Below are positions 1 through 5,410 of a DNA stretch of 8,627 bases, piece after piece; within the stretch, counting starts at the first letter, position 1, and every line of letters starts with the position of its first letter. The notes below the pieces were generated by a model that was not told the DNA's origin, did no database searches, and saw only the letters and a program-made list of their open reading frames with translations. This stretch comes from Anaerofilum sp. (GTDB taxonomy: Bacteria > Bacillota > Clostridia > Oscillospirales > Ruminococcaceae): assembly GCA_020024115.1 (NCBI GenBank), contig JAHHUF010000072.1, positions 1 through 8,627 on the forward strand, written 5' to 3'. The translations under genes and the position numbers were made by a program.

Positions 1-266
1 AAGTTGATGAGCAGGTCAAATCTGCCCGTGTGAAACAGATGCAGCAAACAGCCGACCATGTCCGCAGTGAAATCTGCAAAAAGATGCTGGGACAAGAAGA
101 AGAAGTGCTGTTGGAAAAAGCCATCAGTGGTTCTATCTTCACCGGTTACACAAAGTTGTATGTGCCTGTTGTTGTTTCTGCATTTGGACACAAAGCTGGA
201 GATATTGTTCGGGTAAAACTGGGCGAATTTGATGGTCAGAGATGCCAATCAACCCTATTATCGTGA
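1..266 (+). CDS. mtaB: tRNA methylthiotransferase MtaB, C-terminal fragment
   Basis: The gene enters from the left edge; the reading frame starts at base 3 and gives 87 residues before TGA at 264-266. The visible part holds a helical linker (VDEQVKSARVKQM) followed by a TRAM-type RNA-binding beta-barrel of about 50 residues, containing EEEVLLEKAISG and FTGYTKLYVPV and ending in a short DGQRC tail. This is the usual C-terminus of radical-SAM methylthiotransferases. The GYT-x-x-YVPV pattern fits MtaB better than MiaB or RimO. MtaB adds a methylthio group to t6A37 of ANN-decoding tRNAs, using two [4Fe-4S] clusters and SAM. The radical-SAM CxxxCxxC motif and the N-terminal UPF0004 domain lie outside the window, so the family member is inferred from the tail only. 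No convincing terminator follows the stop codon. Confidence 0.75.
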   Translation, partial: VDEQVKSARVKQMQQTADHVRSEICKKMLGQEEEVLLEKAISGSIFTGYTKLYVPVVVSAFGHKAGDIVRVKLGEFDGQRCQSTLLS

Positions 267-328
267 TTTTATTGTCATTCTATCTGATTTTATCAAAAAT
301 TCCATCTTTTTTTCAGCACTGTGTCTAC

Positions 329-357
329 TTTGCCTCTGCATGTTTTTATGATATTAT
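329..357 (+). promoter_or_regulatory. Putative sigma-A promoter of the hydrogenase gene
   Basis: TTGCCT at 329-334 (4 of 6 to the -35 consensus) and TATTAT at 352-357 (5 of 6 to the -10 consensus) are separated by 17 bases. An overlapping TATGAT at 347-352 is an alternative -10. Transcription would start near 364, leaving a leader of about 38 bases with GAGAGGAG at 381-388. The spacer from that ribosome site to the ATG at 402 is 13 bases, longer than usual, and no in-frame start codon lies closer. Confidence 0.45.
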
Positions 358-401
358 TTTAACAAGTATGTTTTTTAATAGAGAGGAGTACAACTGGTAA
401 T

Positions 402-1910
402 ATGAGAGGAATTTATACTTCTGTAACCGACATTCGCCGTAAGGTATTCACTGAGGTGGCACGCATGGCATACGAAGGTGGCGATTATGCACAAAAAATC
501 GCAAAGTTGCCCTACAAGATTGTGCCTGGTGAGATTGCCACTTTGCGTGAAAGTGTTTTTTTGGAGCGTGCAATTGTTGAGGAGCGTCTGCGTCTGGCAA
601 TTGGTTTGCCTTTGCGTCCTATGGATGAGGCTTTGCCTGTGGCAGACGGCATTGAGGCAAGTGCCATTGACAGAAAATATTATGACCCCCCACTGGTAAA
701 CATCATCAAATTTGCTTGTAATGCTTGCCCCACCAAAAAAGTGGAAGTAACCAATATGTGTCAAGGCTGTTTAGCACATCCCTGTAAAGAGGTTTGCCCC
801 AAAGATGCAATCACTATGGTTCATGGCAAATCTGTAATTGACCAAGATAAATGTATCAAATGCGGTCGCTGTGTTGATGCTTGCCCTTATAACGCAATCA
901 ACAAAATGGAGCGTCCCTGTGCTGCCGCCTGTGGCATGAATGCAATCGGAAACGATGAGCTTGGTCGTGCAAAAATTGACTATGACAAGTGTGTATCCTG
1001 TGGAATGTGTTTGGTAAACTGCCCATTTGGTGCAATTGTTGACAAAGGTCAGATTTTCCAGTTGATTCACTCCATTAAAAACAACGAGCCGGTAATTGCC
1101 ATTGTTGCCCCTGCATTTATCAACCAGTTTGGCCCTGATATGACTCCCGGCAAAATTCGTCCTGCCATGAAACAGCTTGGTTTCCAGGATGTTGTAGAAG
1201 TTGCAATTGGTGCTGACCTGTGTACTCTGGAAGAAGCTAAAGACTTCTTGGAGGAAGTTCCTGCACACAAGCCCTTTATGGCAACCTCTTGCTGCCCCAG
1301 CTGGAGCATGATGGCAAAGAAACTTTTCCCCGAATTAGCAGAAAACATCAGCATGGCGATGACTCCGATGGTTTTGACTGCTCGTATGGTCAAAAAACAG
1401 CACCCAGAAGCAAAAATTGCTTTCATTGGTCCATGTGCTGCGAAAAAACTGGAGGCAAGCCGTCGCACCATCCGCAGTGATGTAGACTTTGTGCTGACTT
1501 TTGAAGAATTGATGGGTCTGTTTGAAGCAAAAGAAGTTAGCTTTGTTGATTTGGAGGAAGAAGCACCACTGTGCGAAGCAAGTGGCGACGGCCGTGGCTT
1601 TGCTGTAAGTGGTGGCGTTGCTTCTGCTGTTGCAAACGCAATCAAGCAAATGGAGCCTGGCCGTGAAATCAAAATTGCATCTGCACAAGGTTTGGCAGAT
1701 TGCAAAAAGCTGTTGATGATGGCAAAAGCAGGAAAATACAACGGTTATCTGCTGGAGGGTATGGGCTGTCCCGGCGGCTGTATTGCAGGTGCTGGCACCA
1801 TCGCCGACCCCACCAAAACCGCAGCTATTTTGGCAAAATACAAAAAAGATGCCCAACTTCAGAATTCCACTGAAAGCCCTTATAAATCCACTTTGGGTTC
1901 TTTAGACTAA
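402..1910 (+). CDS. Monomeric [FeFe] hydrogenase, group B-like
   Basis: A 502-residue iron-sulfur enzyme of the [FeFe] hydrogenase family, which interconverts protons and H2 in the cytoplasm of anaerobes, probably with ferredoxin as redox partner. Residues 1-100 are a conserved-looking helical region without motifs I recognise. Residues 106-207 hold 16 cysteines, including CIKCGRCVDACP (151-162) and CVSCGMCLVNCP (197-208), enough for up to four [4Fe-4S] clusters. Residues 230-465 form the H-cluster domain: L1 TSCCPSW (295-301), L2 GPCAAKKLE (343-351) and L3 EGMGCPGGC (452-460). Cys298, Cys345, Cys456 and Cys460 would ligate the H-cluster, and Cys297 would be the proton-relay cysteine. GPC instead of MPC in L2 and TSCCPSW instead of TSCCPGW point to group B rather than the classical group A enzymes. 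The gene stands alone between a promoter and a terminator. Assembly of the 2Fe subcluster would need HydE, HydF and HydG, which are not in this window. Family membership is secure; direction of catalysis and partner are unknown. Confidence 0.93.
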   Translation: MRGIYTSVTDIRRKVFTEVARMAYEGGDYAQKIAKLPYKIVPGEIATLRESVFLERAIVEERLRLAIGLPLRPMDEALPVADGIEASAIDRKYYDPPLVNIIKFACNACPTKKVEVTNMCQGCLAHPCKEVCPKDAITMVHGKSVIDQDKCIKCGRCVDACPYNAINKMERPCAAACGMNAIGNDELGRAKIDYDKCVSCGMCLVNCPFGAIVDKGQIFQLIHSIKNNEPVIAIVAPAFINQFGPDMTPGKIRPAMKQLGFQDVVEVAIGADLCTLEEAKDFLEEVPAHKPFMATSCCPSWSMMAKKLFPELAENISMAMTPMVLTARMVKKQHPEAKIAFIGPCAAKKLEASRRTIRSDVDFVLTFEELMGLFEAKEVSFVDLEEEAPLCEASGDGRGFAVSGGVASAVANAIKQMEPGREIKIASAQGLADCKKLLMMAKAGKYNGYLLEGMGCPGGCIAGAGTIADPTKTAAILAKYKKDAQLQNSTESPYKSTLGSLD

Positions 1911-1926
1911 ATAAACACAGAGATTC

Positions 1927-1958
1927 TCCTGCTTGCATTGTTCAGCAGGAAATTTTTT
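1927..1958 (+). terminator. Rho-independent terminator after the hydrogenase gene
   Basis: TCCTGCT (1927-1933) pairs perfectly with AGCAGGA (1944-1950) around a 10-base loop, followed by AA and six T residues (1953-1958). It begins 16 bases after the hydrogenase stop. The ribosome site of the next gene (AAGAGGA, 1959-1965) follows at once, so any GNAT expression from the hydrogenase promoter depends on read-through. Confidence 0.8.
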
Positions 1959-1970
1959 AAGAGGAATATC

Positions 1971-2387
1971 ATGTTTCAGATAAAAATTCGCCCCTATCTT
2001 GATTACTCTCAAGAAGAAATTCTTTCTTTGTACACTTCTGTTGGTTGGAGCAACTACACCAAACGCCCCAATGTTCTAAAAAATGCTTTTGAACATTCTC
2101 TTTTCATTTTTGCAGCCTATAAAAACGAACAGTTAGCAGGGATTGTTCGTGTTGTTGGTGATGGCTATTCAATCATTTACATTCAAGATTTACTTGTTCA
2201 CCCAAACCATCAAAGGCAAAAAATCGGCACTGAATTGGTACAAGCTGTATTGAAAAAATATAATACTGTGCCACAAATTGTCCTGTTGACTGACAACACC
2301 CCAAAAACAACACAATTTTATCAATCACTTGGTTTACATTCTTCGGATAAATTCGGCTGTATTTCTTTTGTCAAAATGCAATTCTAA
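1971..2387 (+). CDS. GNAT-family N-acetyltransferase
   Basis: A 138-residue single-domain GNAT protein, expected to transfer an acetyl group from acetyl-CoA to an amine; the substrate is unknown. ATG 1971 is chosen because AAGAGGA sits 5 bases upstream. An upstream in-frame TTG at 1938 lies inside the terminator hairpin and has no ribosome site. GNAT signatures are visible: a beta-strand/loop IYIQDLLVHPNHQRQKIG (residues 69-86) forming the acetyl-CoA pyrophosphate loop, then helix 3, and a C-terminal FYQSLGL (116-122). The loop reads QRQKIG where the consensus is Q/R-x-x-G-x-G/A, so the first glycine is a lysine. The N-terminal LYTSVGWSNYTKRP (20-33) is typical of a small uncharacterised Firmicutes subfamily. 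The gene is more A+T-rich than the hydrogenase in the stretches I counted (about 37% versus 40-60% GC), so it may be a later arrival. No separate promoter is evident. Confidence 0.88.
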   Translation: MFQIKIRPYLDYSQEEILSLYTSVGWSNYTKRPNVLKNAFEHSLFIFAAYKNEQLAGIVRVVGDGYSIIYIQDLLVHPNHQRQKIGTELVQAVLKKYNTVPQIVLLTDNTPKTTQFYQSLGLHSSDKFGCISFVKMQF

Positions 2388-2467
2388 GGAAATACCGCAC
2401 AATTCGGGCAAAATATTCAAACAGTATTTTCACCATCTGAAACTATACAAACAATTACCCCAAAAGC

Positions 2468-2511
2468 AAAAGGCTCTCTGATGCACTTTACCGCGCCTTA
2501 GAGAGCCTTTT
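2468..2511. terminator. Bidirectional rho-independent terminator
   Basis: AAAAGGCTCTCT (2468-2479) and AGAGAGCCTTTT (2500-2511) are perfect 12-bp inverted arms around a 20-base loop. Reading rightwards the stem ends in TTTT and can stop transcripts of the GNAT gene. Reading leftwards it also ends in TTTT and can stop the rlmH transcript. It lies between convergent genes; the rlmH stop codon (2513-2515) starts one base beyond the right arm. The 80 bases between the GNAT stop and the hairpin hold no gene. Confidence 0.9.
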
Positions 2512-2512
2512 A

Positions 2513-2998
2513 TCATTTGTGATATTTCCCATTACTATTGATAGAACAAGCACGATACAACTGTTCTGTCAGCATCATGCGCGCCATTTGATGTGGGAAT
2601 GTCATTTTGCTCATACTTAATTTCAAAATAGCAGCTTGTTTCACTCTGGGCGACAACCCATGAGAAGACCCTATCACAAACACCAAATCCCCTGCCCCAC
2701 TTTTTGCTGCATCTGCAATTTTTGCAGCCAATTCTTCACTGGAAAGCTGTTTTCCTTCAATACACATTGCCACAATTGCAGCACCTTTTCTGACATTTGA
2801 AAAAATCTTGTCGGCTTCCTTGTCCAACGCCTTTGCAATGGCTGCTTCACTTGCGTTTTTCTCGTGAATTGTTTCCTCAGCTAGTTCAATCACCTTAAAA
2901 TCGCAATATGCACCCAAGCGTTTGGCATATTCCGCAGTTCCCTGTGCAAAATATGCTGCATTGAGTTTTCCGATACAAATCAAATCAATATGCTGCAT
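2513..2998 (-). CDS. rlmH: 23S rRNA (pseudouridine-1915-N3) methyltransferase RlmH
   Basis: A 161-residue SPOUT-class methyltransferase that uses SAM to methylate N3 of pseudouridine 1915 in helix 69 of 23S rRNA, acting on assembled 70S ribosomes. Seen: the N-terminal strand IDLICIGKL (residues 4-12), the trefoil-knot SAM-binding loop FVIGSSHGLS (107-116), the helix-69/SAM segment SMSKMTFPHQMAR (128-140), EQLYRA (145-150), and the invariant-type C-terminus KYHK (158-161). Length matches the family (about 155-160). The start at 2998 is chosen because MQHIDL is the family N-terminus and GGATGGAG (3009-3016) lies 10 bases upstream; a 15-residue longer frame runs back into yycJ and is unlikely. 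The gene starts 4 bases after the yycJ stop, so the two are surely co-transcribed. It ends at the shared terminator. Confidence 0.95.
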   Translation of the reverse strand: MQHIDLICIGKLNAAYFAQGTAEYAKRLGAYCDFKVIELAEETIHEKNASEAAIAKALDKEADKIFSNVRKGAAIVAMCIEGKQLSSEELAAKIADAAKSGAGDLVFVIGSSHGLSPRVKQAAILKLSMSKMTFPHQMARMMLTEQLYRACSINSNGKYHK

Positions 2999-3002
2999 TT
3001 CT

Positions 3003-3794
3003 TCAAAACTCCATCCAATCCGAAACTTCATTCCGCTTGGCAACTTTCACCAAAACATCATGGTCAATTTCAATTTCTGCTTTTTCCAAATAGTCTGCAA
3101 CTGTCTGCTTTGCCACAAACGGGGTATTATTCTCGTGGGAAAGGTGACACAAACAAAACTTATTGCATCCCTCTTGTGTTAATTGAACAATTTTTTTTGC
3201 ACACTCTTGGTTGGAAAGATGCCCTCTTGCGCTAACAATCCGAACCTTTAAATGCTGCGGATAAGAACCATGCCGCAGCATGATTGGGTCATAATTTGCC
3301 TCAAGTGCTACCAAATCAGCTTTTGCAATTCCATTATGTACCTCATCACTCAAATATCCCAAATCAGTGGCAATGCAAAATGTTTTTCCTTTTGGGGTTA
3401 CAATTCGGTATCCATGACAATCAATTGCATCATGGCTTGTAGAAAACGCAGTCACCCCAAACCCACCAATTTCCTGCTGTGTTTTTCCAATTTCTTTCAG
3501 TTCTGCATTTGCTGCAATCTGGTTTTTCACCGTAATGACATCCAAAGTAGAAGGGCTGCTATAAATTGCACAAGGAGATTTTTTGGTAAAAACTTTCAAT
3601 CCGCTAATATGGTCAGTGTGTTCATGTGTTACCAAAATCCCTCGCAAATTGTCCAGCGACAACCCCAAATCTTTGATTGCATTGGTTGTCATGCGGCAGC
3701 TTTTTCCCATATCTACCAGAAGATAGTTTCCATCTTCTTCAATCACTGCACTGTTGCCTGATGACCCGGAATATAAAGTTGTAAACTGTGCCAT
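3003..3794 (-). CDS. yycJ: WalJ/YycJ-type metallo-beta-lactamase-fold hydrolase
   Basis: A 263-residue cytoplasmic metallo-hydrolase of the WalJ/YycJ group. The N-terminus FTTLYSGSSGNS (residues 4-15) is the hallmark of the group, followed by VDMG (27-30), the metal motif THEHTDH (56-62), the ligand-type HD (121-122) and Asp144, and a late CHLSHENN (216-223). In Bacillus and relatives the homologue sits in the WalRK two-component operon and has been tied to cell-wall homeostasis and coordination with cell division; its substrate is uncertain and a 5'-exonuclease role has been proposed. Here it lies downstream of murA and directly upstream of rlmH, with no walRK in view. The start at 3794 is favoured over the ATG at 3806 because GGAGG (3800-3804) lies 5 bases before it and overlaps the first codons of the longer frame. 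Confidence 0.9.
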   Translation of the reverse strand: MAQFTTLYSGSSGNSAVIEEDGNYLLVDMGKSCRMTTNAIKDLGLSLDNLRGILVTHEHTDHISGLKVFTKKSPCAIYSSPSTLDVITVKNQIAANAELKEIGKTQQEIGGFGVTAFSTSHDAIDCHGYRIVTPKGKTFCIATDLGYLSDEVHNGIAKADLVALEANYDPIMLRHGSYPQHLKVRIVSARGHLSNQECAKKIVQLTQEGCNKFCLCHLSHENNTPFVAKQTVADYLEKAEIEIDHDVLVKVAKRNEVSDWMEF

Positions 3795-3799
3795 TGATT

Positions 3800-3804
3800 C
3801 CTCC
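3800..3804 (-). promoter_or_regulatory. Ribosome binding site fixing the yycJ start
   Basis: On the minus strand GGAGG is followed by AATCA and ATG at 3794. The upstream ATG at 3806 shares its last base with this site and has no good ribosome site of its own, so the start four codons downstream is preferred. Confidence 0.75.
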
Positions 3805-3813
3805 ATTCAACCC

Positions 3814-3842
3814 AAAAGGCAGGAGCCGTAAAAGCCCCTGCC
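3814..3842 (-). terminator. Terminator or attenuator between murA and yycJ
   Basis: On the minus strand GGCAGGGGC (3842-3834) pairs with GCTCCTGCC (3826-3818) through 9 positions including one G-U pair, with a 7-base loop, then TTTT (3817-3814) and GGG. The stem is strong but the T tract is short, so termination is probably partial. It starts 6 bases after the murA stop codon and ends just upstream of the yycJ ribosome site. Since I see no other promoter for yycJ, read-through is the simplest way to express yycJ and rlmH. Confidence 0.6.
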
Positions 3843-3848
3843 CCATTT

Positions 3849-5132
3849 TTATAATGCCTGCCGCAAAGTTTGCTCTGGAACTGTAACACGCTGAATATCT
3901 GCGCCCAATCCCTTGAGCTTTTCCACCAAATCTTCATAGCCACGCTCAATATGAGCAATTTCTTCAATTTCGCTTGTGCCATCTGCGGACAAAGCTGCAA
4001 CCACCAAAGCTGCACCTGCACGCAAATCGCTAGCACGGACAGGGGCCGCAGACAATTCCTGCACTCCTTCAATCACTGCCACACGGCCATCTACTTGGAT
4101 ATTTGCTCCCATTCGTAGCAATTCATCTGCATAACGGAAACGATTCTCCCAAATGCCCTCTGTCACAATGCTGGTGCCTTGGGCAATTGTCATCAAAACG
4201 CTCATCAAAGGCTGCATATCAGTGGGGAAACCAGGATGCGGCATTGTCTTAATGTTCAAAGGTTCGATTTTTCCGGTGCGGCAAACACGCACAGCATCAT
4301 CGTACTCCTCAATCAATGCTCCAGCACGCTCCAATTTTGCAGTAATTGGCTCCAAATGCTTGGGAATTACATTTTTAATCAAAACATTTCCGCCCGTCAT
4401 TGTTGCTGCAACCATGTAACTGCCCGCTTCAATCTGGTCGGGAATAATAGAATAGGTGCATCCGTGCATTTTTTCCACACCACGAATTTTGATGACATCA
4501 GTGCCTGCACCTCGCACATCTGCACCCATTGTGTTCAAAAAGTTTGCCACATCTACAATATGCGGCTCTTTTGCAACATTTTCCAAAATGGTCATACCAT
4601 CTGCCATAACAGCCGCCAGCATCGCATTGATGGTTGCACCAACCGATACAGTATCAAAAAACACATGACAGCCTTGCAGCTGGTCAGATTCCACATGAAT
4701 CATACCACCACGAACCGAATCGCCTGCGCCCAATGCAGTAAATGCCTTTAGATGCTGGTCAATGGGGCGAGGGCCCAAATTGCATCCACCCGGCATTGCA
4801 ACAGATGCTGTGCCAAAGCGTCCCAATAATGCACCCAAGAAATAATAACTTGCTCGCATCTGGCGACTCATTTCGTTGGGCACTTCAGTGCTGATAATGT
4901 GAGTTGTGTCAATTTCCAAAGTATGCTTATTCAGCATACGCACCTGTGCACCCATTGCATGCAAAATATCAACTGATGCTACAACATCGCTGATGTTGGG
5001 CAGGTTTTCAATCACACAACGCCCCCCTGCCAGCAATGTAGCCGGCAAAATTGCAACAGCTGCATTTTTTGCTCCGCTAATGGTTACTTCTCCCATCAAG
5101 GGTTTTCCACCAGTGATTACAAATTTATCCAA
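3849..5132 (-). CDS. murA: UDP-N-acetylglucosamine 1-carboxyvinyltransferase MurA
   Basis: A 427-residue cytoplasmic enzyme that transfers enolpyruvate from PEP to UDP-GlcNAc, the first committed step of peptidoglycan synthesis. The start is TTG at 5130-5132: AAGGGGAG (5142-5149) lies 9 bases upstream and the protein then begins MDKFVITGGKPL, the family N-terminus. Active-site residues line up with the E. coli/Enterobacter numbering: Lys22 in SGAKNA, catalytic Cys117 in MPGGCNLGPRP (Cys115 in those enzymes), Arg122, Asp305 in PTDMQ, Arg371 in DLRAG and Arg397 in ERGYE. Length matches the family (about 418-435). The catalytic Cys, target of fosfomycin, is retained rather than replaced by Asp as in naturally resistant enzymes. 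Many Firmicutes have two paralogues (murAA, murAB, also called murZ); I cannot tell which this is. It has its own promoter and is followed by a weak terminator, then yycJ. Confidence 0.97.
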   Translation of the reverse strand: MDKFVITGGKPLMGEVTISGAKNAAVAILPATLLAGGRCVIENLPNISDVVASVDILHAMGAQVRMLNKHTLEIDTTHIISTEVPNEMSRQMRASYYFLGALLGRFGTASVAMPGGCNLGPRPIDQHLKAFTALGAGDSVRGGMIHVESDQLQGCHVFFDTVSVGATINAMLAAVMADGMTILENVAKEPHIVDVANFLNTMGADVRGAGTDVIKIRGVEKMHGCTYSIIPDQIEAGSYMVAATMTGGNVLIKNVIPKHLEPITAKLERAGALIEEYDDAVRVCRTGKIEPLNIKTMPHPGFPTDMQPLMSVLMTIAQGTSIVTEGIWENRFRYADELLRMGANIQVDGRVAVIEGVQELSAAPVRASDLRAGAALVVAALSADGTSEIEEIAHIERGYEDLVEKLKGLGADIQRVTVPEQTLRQAL

Positions 5133-5239
5133 GATACAATACTCCCCTTCGAGCAGGTAGTTTATGATATTCGGGTTATCCCGTAATTTTTTATTTTGGA
5201 CACAAGGGCAGACCATTCCCTTCAATCGGTCCAGCGTCT

Positions 5240-5268
5240 ATTATACAACGAAATTACATGAATGAAAA
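5240..5268 (-). promoter_or_regulatory. murA: Sigma-A promoter of murA
   Basis: On the minus strand TTTTCA (5268-5263, 4 of 6) and a perfect TATAAT (5245-5240) are separated by 17 bases. Transcription would start near 5233, leaving a leader of about 100 bases before the TTG start. The leader includes a small stem CGGG-ATAA-CCCG (about 5172-5183) but nothing I recognise as a riboswitch or T-box. Confidence 0.65.
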
Positions 5269-5303
5269 GTAACAATTTGATTATTTCCGAAATTCTTTTC
5301 ATT
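5261..5303. repeat. Inverted repeat overlapping the murA -35 region
   Basis: AATGAAAAG (5261-5269) and CTTTTCATT (5295-5303) are perfect 9-bp inverted arms. Inside them AATTT (5274-5278) and AAATT (5290-5294) pair as well, leaving a 4-base bulge and an 11-base loop. The left arm covers the proposed -35 hexamer of murA. It may be an operator or simply AT-rich secondary structure. Confidence 0.45.
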
Positions 5304-5339
5304 TATTCGTTTTTAATCTTTATTTTTTGCTTTTAAAGA

Positions 5340-5382
5340 GGAAAATCGAGCCAATTTTCCACAAAATTCAGCTCGATTTTCC
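5340..5382 (-). terminator. Long hairpin downstream of the M23 peptidase gene
   Basis: GGAAAATCGAGC (5340-5351) and GCTCGATTTTCC (5371-5382) form a perfect 12-bp stem. AATTTT (5353-5358) and AAAATT (5363-5368) extend it inward by 6 bp to a CCAC tetraloop. It lies 28 bases after the M23 stop and is the natural place for its terminator, but the minus-strand tail is TCTTT then A-rich, weaker than usual. The rest of 5133-5410 holds the murA promoter and leader, a 9-bp inverted repeat, and no gene. Confidence 0.6.
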
Positions 5383-5410
5383 GATTCTGCTTCGTTTTCC
5401 AAAAATAAAT

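Noticed and set aside
1067..1856. Long minus-strand open frames (224 and 173 codons) inside the hydrogenase gene
   Set aside because: They lie antisense to a well-supported coding region, carry no family motif and have no ribosome site; they reflect few stop codons on the opposite strand.
1938..1970. Upstream TTG start for the GNAT protein
   Set aside because: It lies in the loop of the hydrogenase terminator and lacks a ribosome site, while ATG 1971 has one at good spacing.
2410..2430. AAAATA/TATTTT arms in the gap after the GNAT gene
   Set aside because: Six A/T-only pairs are expected by chance in such sequence, and a far stronger hairpin lies just downstream.
2513..2540. 3' end of rlmH resembles the staphylococcal SCC attachment site (TATCAYAAATGA)
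   Set aside because: The likeness follows from the conserved YHK-stop C-terminus; there is no second copy, no recombinase gene and no inserted element nearby.
3870..4751. Plus-strand open frames of 82-190 codons opposite murA
   Set aside because: They are antisense to murA, whose active-site residues are all intact, and show no domain or start signal.
5133..5225. Longer MurA starting up to 31 codons upstream
   Set aside because: The extra residues do not resemble MurA, the candidate TTG and ATG starts there have no spaced ribosome site, and AAGGGGAG points to the TTG at 5132.
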